A stretch of 64,000 nucleotides of DNA from Kitasatospora sp. NA04385 (GTDB lineage Bacteria; Actinomycetota; Actinomycetes; Streptomycetales; Streptomycetaceae), in NCBI RefSeq assembly GCF_013364235.1, contig NZ_CP054919.1, positions 7,075,728 through 7,139,727 on the forward strand, written 5' to 3'. The position numbers and the translations under genes are program-made. The notes beneath the pieces were generated by a model. It worked only from the letters and a program-made list of their open reading frames with translations. It was not told the origin of the DNA and made no database searches. Positions 1 to 7,572 of this stretch are shown here, in pieces (the first letter of the stretch is position 1; each line of letters starts with the position of its first letter).

Positions 1-305
1 ACTGCCCGGAGACCGGCGGCCACCCCAGCACCCCGCCGTCCACCCCGCCGTCCACTCCGCCGTCCACCCCGCCCACCGACCGCAACGGCGGCCCCAACGG
101 CGACGAGTCGCCCACGCCGCAGCCGCCCGCCACCCCCCAGACCACCGTGACCCAGGCCCGGGCCGCCGCCCCCGCCGTCGCGGACCAGGCGCAGCTGGCC
201 TCCACCGGCGCATCCGGCCTGGAGGTCATCGCCCCGGCCGGGATCGCGCTGCTGCTCGGCGGCGGCGTGCTCTACCGCCGCTCGCGGTCCCTCGCCCGCC
301 GCTGA
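1..305 (+). CDS. C-terminal end of an LAxTG sortase-anchored surface protein (partial, 5' end outside window)
   Basis: Only the last 100 codons or so are present (reading frame enters at base 3). They encode a Pro/Ser/Thr stalk with a PPST repeat and a DRNGGPNGDESPTP linker, then the sorting signal LASTG at about residue 65 of the fragment, a hydrophobic stretch (VIAPAGIALLLGGGVLY) and an Arg-rich tail (RRSRSLARR). This is the class E sortase signal typical of Streptomyces, so the protein is expected to be cleaved between T and G and linked to the cell wall. From memory of gene order in S. coelicolor, the long chaplin chpC lies at this position, so a long chaplin is a fair guess, but no chaplin domain is inside the window. 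Any other sortase-anchored protein would fit equally. Confidence 0.75.
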   Translation, partial: CPETGGHPSTPPSTPPSTPPSTPPTDRNGGPNGDESPTPQPPATPQTTVTQARAAAPAVADQAQLASTGASGLEVIAPAGIALLLGGGVLYRRSRSLARR

Positions 306-354
306 CCCCGGGCCGCCGCTGACCCCGGCCGACCGCGCGCCCGGAGCGTCGCAC

Positions 355-408
355 GCCCGCGCCCGGGCACCCCGCCCGTTCCGTACGGCGGGGTGCCCGG
401 GCGCGGGC
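355..408. terminator. Bidirectional hairpin terminator
   Basis: Perfect 22-bp inverted repeat (355-376 with 387-408) around a 10-nt loop (CGTTCCGTAC). It lies between the stop codons of two convergent genes, so it can terminate both. No T-run, as is common in Streptomyces. Confidence 0.85.
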
Positions 409-434
409 CTGCGGTGACGGTCGGTGGGTCTCCG

Positions 435-647
435 CTACCAGGTGGAACGGACCTGCCGGATGATCCGCCGCTTCAACCGGACCGTGCGGCTGCCGTCGGG
501 GAACAGCCGGAGCCGGTCCAGCTCCCAGTTCCCGTACTCGGCGTGCTCGGTGAGGAGCTGCCGCGCGGCGTTCCTGCTGGTGCCGCGGGGCAGGCGGAGC
601 GACTGGTACTCGTACTCCGGAAGCCGGACCGTTTTGGTAGGGATCAA
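435..647 (-). CDS. DUF5703 family small protein
   Basis: A 70-residue basic protein starting MIPTKTVRLPEYEYQSLRLP. The pattern of an EYEY start, PRG.SR, LLTEHAEYGNWELDRLRLFPDG and a closing RRIIRQVR.TW is what I recognise as the DUF5703 family, which is restricted to actinobacteria and has no known function. It has no signal peptide, membrane segment or metal motif. The family is usually 55-70 residues, so this copy is complete. It is transcribed alone and convergent with the sortase substrate. Expression is likely modest, because no strong promoter is visible upstream. Confidence 0.85.
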   Translation of the reverse strand: MIPTKTVRLPEYEYQSLRLPRGTSRNAARQLLTEHAEYGNWELDRLRLFPDGSRTVRLKRRIIRQVRSTW

Positions 648-857
648 GGCGTCTCCTCCGCTGCTGTGCTGCCTGCAAGCCTACGGCGCGTCGCCGACGG
701 GTCGCCGGTGCGGGCACGGCCCGTCCGGGTGGACGGTCCGAGCCTCGCCCCGGTCGGAGCTGATCGTCAATCAGTTTTCCCGCACCGGATGGATACCCGC
801 GCCGGACCGCGCCGATGCGCGGACGGGAGGCGGACGGGGCCGTGGGGAGCCGCCGGG

Positions 858-887
858 GACGACCCGGGACGACCCGGGACGACCCGG
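858..887. repeat. Three tandem copies of GACGACCCGG
   Basis: Exact 10-bp unit repeated three times, with a partial fourth copy. It lies in the 430-bp divergent intergenic region between the DUF5703 gene and the acidic hypothetical gene. No function is evident; replication slippage could vary the copy number. Confidence 0.8.
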
Positions 888-1065
888 GACGGGTGGGGAC
901 GAACCGCGGCGGGCGGCGCGGCGCGGCGGAATCGCTCGGGACGGACTCGGGAAACCGCCCGCGGCGGCCGTCGCAGAAGCACCCGGAACGGACATCGAGG
1001 GTGAACTTGCCCGGTTTTAACGGCTGTAGGTGACAACCGCTGTGCGTGTCGTCGCCGGGTGGGGA

Positions 1066-1071
1066 TAGCGT
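1066..1071 (+). promoter_or_regulatory. -10 element (TAGCGT) of a likely leaderless transcript
   Basis: TAGCGT fits TANNNT and ends 7 nt before the ATG, which would place transcription start on or next to the start codon. No good -35 and no Shine-Dalgarno sequence is visible. Confidence 0.5.
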
Positions 1072-1078
1072 CTGCACC

Positions 1079-1684
1079 ATGTCTGATGCCGCGCAGCTGA
1101 CCATCACCGAGGTACGGGCCGCCGCAGAGGCGGTCAAGACCGCCATCGACCGCCACCTGCAGGCCGTCTCCAGCTCCACCGAACCCGGCGATCCGGTCGT
1201 CGTCCACGCGTACGAGGAGCTCGCGGCGGCGGCCATCGCCTACGACCAGATCCTGTACGAGGTCTACGACGAGGTCACCCCCTTCGAGATCCCCGGGGAC
1301 GACGCCGGGACCGGTTACCAGGGCCCCGAGCACCCCGAGGCGATCAGCGTGCTGATCCGCCGCGACTACCTGATCGCCGACCCGAAGCGGTTGCGCGCCC
1401 AGGCCGAACGGGTCGATGAGTCTCTCCCGCCCGGCGAGGGCGCCGAGGGCGAGGTGACGGCGGCGATCGGCGTGCTGTTCGGCGAGTACGAGCCGGACGA
1501 GATCGCCGCCCGCGCGGAGGAGTTCGGCCTGGAGGAGGGCGACTCCACGCTGTGGGTCTCGGCCGCCGACCCGTCCGACCCCGGCGAGTGGCTGCCCGAG
1601 CCGTTCGACGGCGCCGACCCGGAACTGCTGATCTGCCGCTTCGACGTCAGCGAGGTCTACGACGACGAGCTCGACGAGCTCTGA
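1079..1684 (+). CDS. Acidic conserved hypothetical protein
   Basis: A 201-residue cytoplasmic protein starting MSDAAQLTITEVRAAAEAVK. I do not recognise a named domain. It is strongly acidic (runs such as GLEEGDSTLW, PEPFDGADPE and the C-terminal VYDDELDEL), has a helical first third (residues 1-60) and no membrane segment, signal peptide or conserved Cys/His cluster. A GTG 33 bp upstream is in frame, but the ATG is preferred because TAGCGT lies 7 nt before it, the layout of Streptomyces leaderless mRNAs. It stands alone between a divergent gene and a terminator. By position it should be a conserved actinobacterial hypothetical, but nothing in the sequence assigns a function. Confidence 0.8.
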   Translation: MSDAAQLTITEVRAAAEAVKTAIDRHLQAVSSSTEPGDPVVVHAYEELAAAAIAYDQILYEVYDEVTPFEIPGDDAGTGYQGPEHPEAISVLIRRDYLIADPKRLRAQAERVDESLPPGEGAEGEVTAAIGVLFGEYEPDEIAARAEEFGLEEGDSTLWVSAADPSDPGEWLPEPFDGADPELLICRFDVSEVYDDELDEL

Positions 1685-1702
1685 GCAACCCTGCCGCCCG
1701 CC

Positions 1703-1745
1703 CGCCCGCCCGATCCGGCCCGCCGCCGGGCCGAACGGGCGGGCG
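1703..1745 (+). terminator. Nested GC hairpin after the acidic hypothetical gene
   Basis: Outer arms CGCCCGCCCG/CGGGCGGGCG (1703-1712 with 1736-1745) enclose a second dyad CGGCCCG/CGGGCCG (1716-1722 with 1727-1733). It starts 18 nt after the stop codon. Confidence 0.65.
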
Positions 1746-2758
1746 CTCGGCCCGGCCCGTCCGGCCGGTGACCGGTGGCCGGTGACCCGACCCGGGACCA
1801 GGGTGTCCGGGGGCAGCGGGCGGCAGGCGGCGGTTCCGACTGCCCGGGGTGCTGGAACCCGGGACGGGCCCATCCTTCGACGTGCCCGGCTGCGGTTGCG
1901 CCCCGCCCCGGCCGTCCTGCCGCTGAACCACTGAACCGCTGAGCCGCTGAGCCGCTGAACGCCTGGTCACCGTGCTCCGGGCGGGCACCCGCCGCGCCGC
2001 ACCGCCCGCCACCAGGCGCACCCCGTCGCCTCCACCCCCAGGCCGCCCCTGCGACCGTCCGGGCCGCCGAACCCCTCCGCCGTGCCGCTCCGCCCCGGCC
2101 GAGGGGTACGGGCGCGACCCGGGCCGCGCCCTGCGGGACGCGGAGGCCACCGTCCCGCGCGGCGGGAGCAGCACCGAGGGGCCCGAACCGGCCGAATCCG
2201 AGCCCGTCGCTCGCCGCTTCGGCGGCCTGCTGACGGTGCTGACGGCCGAGCACTTCCGCTGGCCCGCTCCGGCGACTCCCCCCCCCCGCGCTTCCCCGAT
2301 TTCCCTGCCGCTTTCCCTGTCCATGCCATCAGGAGATCGGCGGAATTCACTCGCCCCGGAGGTCCCGGGAGGCCGCGGGAGGTTCGCGCTCCGCCCGCCG
2401 TCCTTCCGGGACGGGCGCCCCAGGTTAGGGCGGCCCGCTACTCGTTCCCTCTCCGTCCGCTACTCGTCCGCCAATTCGGGCGTGAGTTGGATCACTTCGA
2501 ACAATTGACGCCCGGACGCGCTCGAATTCGGCTACCGTTCGGACCGCAACGGAGTCGCATTGCGGTGTTCCGCTTCGGGGGAACGGAACGTCGGAATGCG
2601 GTCGCCGGTGCGGCCGTACGTCGCACGGGGGACTGCTGCCGGTCCACGGCGGGTGAGGGACGAAAAGCGCCTCGACGCTGAGGCGCCAGGGGGATTGCGG
2701 CGGCTCTCTCCCACCCGGGCCCGCCGAACGGCTGGCCCGGCAGCAGCGTGTACGCATG
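1746..2758. other. About 1 kb with no supportable gene
   Basis: Open frames here read as Arg/Gly/Pro/Ala-rich translations without any recognisable family, start signal or coding-like composition, so none is annotated. Short repeats of CCGCTGA(A/G) occur at about 1920-1960. A less GC-rich patch at about 2460-2640 contains TTGACG (2505-2510), TACCGT (2533-2538) and an imperfect stem-loop (CGCATT/AATGCG outer arms and GTTCCG/CGGAAC inner arms, 2556-2600). That could be a promoter plus a structured RNA, but the spacer of 22 bp is too long for a normal promoter. Confidence 0.5.
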
Positions 2759-2803
2759 CCGCGGGTGCGGAGGACGGGGAACGCCCCGCCACCGCACCCG
2801 CGG
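2759..2803 (-). terminator. Hairpin terminator of the RecD-like gene
   Basis: Perfect 12-bp arms CCGCGGGTGCGG (2759-2770) and CCGCACCCGCGG (2792-2803), with a smaller inner dyad CGGGG/CCCCG. It lies about 60 nt past the stop codon of the minus-strand gene. Confidence 0.7.
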
Positions 2804-2862
2804 TCCTGTGCCCTGCTCGGCCCGAAGCCGCCTCCGGGCCGCTCCCGGAGCCGCGCCCGGGG

Positions 2863-5241
2863 CTACTGCGCGGTGAGCACCGAGCGCAGCCGGGTGGTGC
2901 GGTCCTGCGCGGGCCGCTCCGCGACCGCCTGGGCCAGCGCCGGGCCCGCCGCGTGCACCACCGACAGGTGCCGCTCGGCCCGGCCGAACGCCGAGTACAC
3001 CCATTGCCTGGTCAACTGCCCGGACGCCTCCGGCGGCAGCACCACGACCACCGCGGGCCAGCGCCGCCCGACCGCCTGGTGGGCCGTCACCGCCCAGCCG
3101 TGGCGCAGCTTCCCGGCCTGCGCCGGGGTCAGCGTGATCCGGCCGCCGTCGGCCAGCTCCACGTGCAGGCCGCTCGCGTCGCCGTCCAGCACCCGCCCGG
3201 GCAGGTTGACGCCCAGTGCGGGGGAGTGCACCACCCGGTCGCCCGGGTCGAAGCCGCCGAACCGGCCGGGGCCGGGGTTCAGCTGCTTCTTGGCGGCCGC
3301 GTTCAGCGCCCGGGTGCCGGCCGGGCCGCCGTGGCCCGGGGTCAGCAGCACCGTCTGCTCGGGCGGGACGGACAGCGCGCGCGGGATCGAGTCGGTCAGC
3401 AGCTGGACGGCCCGGTGCACGGCCTCGCCGCCGTCCTGCGCGGTGAGGATCACCACCTCCTTGTCCGGGGCGTCCACCGGCTGGAGCTCGCCGATGCCGA
3501 CCCCGGAGACCAGCTCGCCGATCGGCCCGAAGTCCGGGGTGAGGGACGCCACGGCCGGGCACGCCTTGGCGGCCAGCAGGTCGGCGAAGAACCGGCCCGG
3601 ACCGGCCGACCACAGGCCGCCCGGGTCTCCGGAGAGCACCAGCCGGGCGCCGTCCGCCACCGCCTCCAGCAGCGTCGCCGCGGTCTCCACGTCCAGCAGC
3701 GGGGCGTCCAGCACCACCAGGACGTCCAGTTCGAGGGTGCCGTCCACCGCGCGCGGCACGTCCGCGCCGTACAGCAGCTCGGGCAGGGTGCCGATCCGCC
3801 CGGCGGCGGGGGAGCCCTCCGGCAGCAGCGCCGCCAGCGCGTCCCGCCCCTGGCCGGTCCAGGTGGCGGCCCAGGCCCGCAGGCCGAGACCGGCGGCGGC
3901 GTGCAGTAGCGCGGCCGGTTCGGCCCGGGCCGCCTCGCCGCCGGTGTGCAGCACCAGGCCGGAGTCGGCCGCGGCCCGGACCAGCGCCTGCGCGGAGCGC
4001 GAGGGCGCGGCCGCGGCGGCCTCCGCCCAGGCGGCCGGGCCGGGCCGGGCACCCGACTCCGCCGACTCCCCCGCATCCGAGCCGTCCCCCGCGTCCTCCG
4101 CGTTCGCGTCCGAGCCGTCCCCCGCGTCCTCCGCGTTCGCGTCCGAGCCGTCCCCCGCGTCCTCCGCGTTCGCGTCCGAGCCGTCCCCCGCGTCCTCCGC
4201 GTTCGCGTCCGAGCCGTCCCCCGCGTCCTCCGCGTTCGCGTCCGAGCCGTCCCCCGCGCCCTCCGCGTTCGAGCCGCCCCCCGCATCCGAGCCGTCCTCG
4301 CCCGGGTCGAAGGTCGACAGCAGCCGGACCAGGCCCTCGCCGAGGCTCTCCTCCGCCAGCGCCAGCCGCTCCAGCGCCAGCATGGTGCGGACGGGCGGCT
4401 CCTCGTCCTCGTCGTGGCTGCCCGGCGGCATCGGCAGCTCCTCCTGGAACGGCATCACCCGCCCGTCCACCAGCACCGCCTGCAGCGCGCCCTCCGGGTC
4501 CGGCACCCGCTGGGCGCGCAGTGCCTCGGCGACCTCGCCGAGCTCCTGCGCCGAGTGCCCGCGCAGCGCGGCCTGCTCCAGCAGCCAGGACACCAGCGCC
4601 TGGGCGCGGCGCTGGTCGCCCGGCTGGGCGGCCGGGCCGAGCAGCGCCTTGGCGAAGCCGTCCGCGTGCTCGGGGCGCACCCCGGGCAGCGAGAGCACCG
4701 CCCACGGGTCCTCCCGCAGCTGCTCGGCCGCGCCCTCGCCGAGCGCGGCCAGCGCGGCGGGCGCGAGGTCGGCGGGCGCACCGCCGGCCGCCAGCACCTC
4801 GGCGACGGCGGCCAGTGCGGCCTTGCGCTGCGCGTCGTCGACCGGGGCGGCGGCGCCGGGGTGCGCGGTCGGACGGCGGGCCGGGCGCTCGGCGGGGACG
4901 TCAACGGGGCGGCGGGCCGGGCGCTCGGACGGGGCACCGGCCGACGGCCCGTCAGTGGACGGCCCGTCAGCGGCCGCCTCCTCCACACCCGCTGCCTCGG
5001 TGGCGGGCTCGGCGGCCTCCGCCGGTTCGACCTCGCGCGGGGGCGGCGGCGGAGCGACGATGTCGTTCGCGTTGATCGCGCCGATCGCCTTGGCGAGCGC
5101 GGCCACCTTGGCGGCGCGCTCCTCACCGGTGAGCGGGGCCTCGGCGGGCCGCCCGGCGCCGTCGTCCGGGGTGGCCGGGGCGGCCGGAGCGGCCGTCGGC
5201 TCCGCCGGGCGCTCGGTCGGGCTCTGCTCGGGGGTGGTCAT
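2863..5241 (-). CDS. RecD-like helicase-fold protein with degenerate ATPase motifs
   Basis: 792 residues. Residues 1-145 are a low-complexity Ala/Pro/Glu region. Residues about 177-205 (DPWAVLSLPGVRPEHADGFA) resemble the helix-hairpin-helix of RecD2. Residues about 333-390 are a Gly/Ser/Asp/Asn/Glu repeat encoded by a 33-bp tandem repeat. From about 425 the order of motifs follows RecD2: a Walker-A position reading LVLHTGGEAARAEPAALL (no GKT/S), a Walker-B position VLVVLDAPLLD (no DE) followed by ARLVLSGDPGGLWSAGPG, and a C-terminal UvrD_C_2-like end (WAVTAHQAVGRRWPAVVVVL, WVYSAFGRAERHL). The fold is retained, but ATP binding and hydrolysis are probably lost. It follows the aldo/keto reductase gene by 30 bp and is likely co-transcribed with it. 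The ATG is preceded at some distance by AAGGAG. Assignment to the family is by pattern recognition only. Confidence 0.75.
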   Translation of the reverse strand: MTTPEQSPTERPAEPTAAPAAPATPDDGAGRPAEAPLTGEERAAKVAALAKAIGAINANDIVAPPPPPREVEPAEAAEPATEAAGVEEAAADGPSTDGPSAGAPSERPARRPVDVPAERPARRPTAHPGAAAPVDDAQRKAALAAVAEVLAAGGAPADLAPAALAALGEGAAEQLREDPWAVLSLPGVRPEHADGFAKALLGPAAQPGDQRRAQALVSWLLEQAALRGHSAQELGEVAEALRAQRVPDPEGALQAVLVDGRVMPFQEELPMPPGSHDEDEEPPVRTMLALERLALAEESLGEGLVRLLSTFDPGEDGSDAGGGSNAEGAGDGSDANAEDAGDGSDANAEDAGDGSDANAEDAGDGSDANAEDAGDGSDANAEDAGDGSDAGESAESGARPGPAAWAEAAAAAPSRSAQALVRAAADSGLVLHTGGEAARAEPAALLHAAAGLGLRAWAATWTGQGRDALAALLPEGSPAAGRIGTLPELLYGADVPRAVDGTLELDVLVVLDAPLLDVETAATLLEAVADGARLVLSGDPGGLWSAGPGRFFADLLAAKACPAVASLTPDFGPIGELVSGVGIGELQPVDAPDKEVVILTAQDGGEAVHRAVQLLTDSIPRALSVPPEQTVLLTPGHGGPAGTRALNAAAKKQLNPGPGRFGGFDPGDRVVHSPALGVNLPGRVLDGDASGLHVELADGGRITLTPAQAGKLRHGWAVTAHQAVGRRWPAVVVVLPPEASGQLTRQWVYSAFGRAERHLSVVHAAGPALAQAVAERPAQDRTTRLRSVLTAQ
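4081..4278. repeat. 33-bp in-frame tandem repeat (VNTR)
   Basis: Five identical 33-bp units (4081-4245) and a degenerate sixth (4246-4278) inside the RecD-like gene. On the coding strand each unit encodes an 11-residue acidic linker, NAEDAGDGSDA. The unit length keeps the frame, so copy number can change without breaking the protein. Exact identity between units indicates recent expansion. Confidence 0.95.
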
Positions 5242-5271
5242 CGCGGGAAGGCTCCTTCGACGGGCGGGCGG

Positions 5272-6249
5272 TCACAGCTCCGTCCAGCCCTGGTCCGGGT
5301 AGCGGTGCACCGGGGCCGACACGTCGTCCAGCGCAGCGCGGATCTCACCCGGAAGCGTAAGGGCCTCGACCGACAGCGAGGACTGCAGCTGGGCGGAGGT
5401 GCGGGCGCCCAGCAGGGTGGCCGACACGCCCGGGCGGTCGCGCACCCAGGCGAGCGCGACCTTCAGCGGGGTGGAGGCGAGGCCGTCGGCGGCGGTGGCC
5501 AGCGCGTCCACGATCCGGCGGGAGGTCTCGCCCAGGTAGGGCTGCACCGACCCGGCCGGGTGCGGGGAGGTGCCGCGCGACTCGGGCGGCACGCCGTGCC
5601 GGTACTTGCCGGTCAGCACGCCCCGGCCGAGCGGCGAGCAGGCCAGCAGGCCGACCCCGGCGTCCAGCGCGGCGGGCAGCGCCTCGCGCTCGATGCCGCG
5701 CTGGAGCAGCGAGTACTCGAGCTGGACGGAGGCCAGCGGGGTGGAGCCGGGCCGGGCGTGCTGCCGGGCCGCGGACTTGGCCAGCTGCCAGCCGCTGTAC
5801 TGGCAGACCCCGACGTACCGGGCCCGGCCGGAGGAGACCGCCAGGTCGAGCGCGTGCAGGGTCTCCTCGGTGGGGGTGGCCGGGTCGTGCGCGTGCACCT
5901 GCCACAGGTCGACGTGGTCGGTGTTCAGCCGGCGCAGCGAAGCGTCCAGCGCGTTCAGCAGGTGGCCGCGGGAGGCGTCGTGGCGGCGCGAGCCGGGCAG
6001 TGCGCCCGCCTTGGTGGCGATCACCAGCTCGGAGCGCGGGACCAGGCCGTCCGTCAGCCGGGACAGCAGGTACTCGGCGCCGCCGTCCGCGTACACGTCG
6101 GCGGTGTCCACCAGGGTGCCGCCCGCGTCCACGAACGCCTTCAGCTGCTCGGCGGCCTCGTGCTCGTCGGTGTCCCGGCCCCAGGTGAGGGTGCCCAGGC
6201 CGAGCCGGGAGACCCGCAGGCCGGTCCGGCCGAGCTGTCGCTGTTCCAT
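5272..6249 (-). CDS. Aldo/keto reductase
   Basis: 325-residue NADPH-dependent carbonyl reductase of the AKR superfamily. It opens MEQRQLGRTGLRVSRLGLGT and keeps the catalytic tetrad positions: Asp and Tyr in DTADVYADGG, Lys in VIATKAG, and His in DLWQVHAHD. NADP-binding strands follow at the C-terminal end (SPLGRGVLTGKY and ALAWVRDRPGVSATLLGA). Length is normal for the single-domain (alpha/beta)8 family. The substrate cannot be read from sequence. The start is the ATG after GGAGGGCGCG; an upstream extension lacks family similarity. It is the first gene of a probable two-gene unit with the RecD-like gene, and is divergent from the LLM oxidoreductase. Confidence 0.93.
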   Translation of the reverse strand: MEQRQLGRTGLRVSRLGLGTLTWGRDTDEHEAAEQLKAFVDAGGTLVDTADVYADGGAEYLLSRLTDGLVPRSELVIATKAGALPGSRRHDASRGHLLNALDASLRRLNTDHVDLWQVHAHDPATPTEETLHALDLAVSSGRARYVGVCQYSGWQLAKSAARQHARPGSTPLASVQLEYSLLQRGIEREALPAALDAGVGLLACSPLGRGVLTGKYRHGVPPESRGTSPHPAGSVQPYLGETSRRIVDALATAADGLASTPLKVALAWVRDRPGVSATLLGARTSAQLQSSLSVEALTLPGEIRAALDDVSAPVHRYPDQGWTEL

Positions 6250-6478
6250 CGCGCCCTCCGTCAAGCCCGCTGTGCGCACCGCGACGGTGCAGGTAGGGGG
6301 CGGTGCCCCCCACGTGCTGTGAGGGTAGCGGCGAAACACCCCGGTGCCCGGGACGACCCGCGCGCCGCGCCGCCGTGCGCGCCGGGGCGTGCCCCGCACC
6401 GCCCTTACCGGTCAGTAGCACGACCCTCGGCAGGACGGCTACGCTCATCCGCACCACCCGACTGGAAGGCTTGGGCAC

Positions 6479-7525
6479 ATGCGACTCGGGATCAACCTCG
6501 GCTACTGGGGACTCGGCCTGGACGCCGACAACATCGCGGTCGCCCAGGAGGCCGACCGCCTCGGCTACGCGGTCTGCTGGGCCGCCGAGGCCTACGGCTC
6601 GGACGCCGCCACCGTCCTGTCCTACGTCGCCGCGAAGACCGAGCGGATCGACGTCGGCTCGGCGATCTTCCAGATCCCGGCCCGCACCCCCGCGATGACC
6701 GCGATGACCGCCGCCACCCTGGACACCCTCTCCGGCGGCCGGTTCCGGCTCGGCCTCGGCGTCTCCGGCCCGCAGGTCTCCGAGGGCTGGTACGGCGTCA
6801 AGTTCGACAAGCCGCTGGCCCGCACCCGCGAGTACGTGGAGATCATCCGCAAGGCGATGTCCCGCGAGCGCCTGGTGCACGAGGGCGCCAACTGGACGCT
6901 CCCGCTGCCCGGCGGCCCCGGCAAGCCGCTCAAGCTCACCGTGCACCCCGTCCGCGAGCACGTCCCGCTTTACATCGCCTCGATGGGCCCCAAGAACCTC
7001 GAACTCACCGGCGAGATCGCCGACGGCTGGCTCGGCCTGTTCTTCGCCCCCGAGCACGCCGCGCTTTCCACCGACGCCCTCGCCGCCGGGCGCGCCAGGG
7101 CCGGGCTCACCCTGGACGGCTTCGACCTCTGCCCCACCGTCAACATCGCCGTCGGCGCGGACGTCCGGGCCGCCGCCGACACGCTGCGCGACTACACCGC
7201 CCTCTACCTCGGCGGCATGGGCAGCAAGGAGAAGAACTTCTACAGCCAACTGGCCCGCCGGATGGGCTTCGAGCAGGCCGCCGACGAGGTCCAGACCCAC
7301 TACCTCGCCCGCGACAAGGCCGCCGCCGCGGCCGCCGTCCCGCACGACTTCATCGACGCCACCGCCCTGCTCGGCGACACCGCCCGGATCGCCGACCGCA
7401 TGCAGGCCTACGCCGCCGCGGGCGTCACCACCTTGACCCTCGCCCCGGCCGGCTGGTCCCTGGCCGAGCGGGTCGCCGCCCTGCGCACCGGCGTCGAGGC
7501 CCTGGAGCGGGCCGGCCTGGCCTGA
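6479..7525 (+). CDS. LLM-class F420-dependent oxidoreductase
   Basis: 348-residue luciferase-like TIM-barrel enzyme starting MRLGINLGYWG. Family landmarks are ADRLGYAVCWAAEAYGSDA, the GSAIFQIPARTPAMTAM strand, LSGGRFRLGLGVSGPQVSEGWYG and PLYIASMGPKNLELTGEIADG. Such enzymes use deazaflavin F420 (or FMN) to transfer hydride to small molecules, and Streptomyces genomes carry dozens. The substrate is unknown. A GGAAGG Shine-Dalgarno lies about 10 nt before the ATG, and a TACGCT -10 candidate lies at 6439-6444. The gene is monocistronic and convergent with corA, with only 47 bp between the stop codons. Confidence 0.92.
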   Translation: MRLGINLGYWGLGLDADNIAVAQEADRLGYAVCWAAEAYGSDAATVLSYVAAKTERIDVGSAIFQIPARTPAMTAMTAATLDTLSGGRFRLGLGVSGPQVSEGWYGVKFDKPLARTREYVEIIRKAMSRERLVHEGANWTLPLPGGPGKPLKLTVHPVREHVPLYIASMGPKNLELTGEIADGWLGLFFAPEHAALSTDALAAGRARAGLTLDGFDLCPTVNIAVGADVRAAADTLRDYTALYLGGMGSKEKNFYSQLARRMGFEQAADEVQTHYLARDKAAAAAAVPHDFIDATALLGDTARIADRMQAYAAAGVTTLTLAPAGWSLAERVAALRTGVEALERAGLA

Positions 7526-7572
7526 CCCCCGTCCGGACCGGTCCACCCGGGGGCGCTGCCCGGCCCTCCGGG

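Noticed and set aside
4081..4278. CRISPR-like array
   Set aside because: Units are directly abutting 33-mers without spacers and lie in frame inside a gene.
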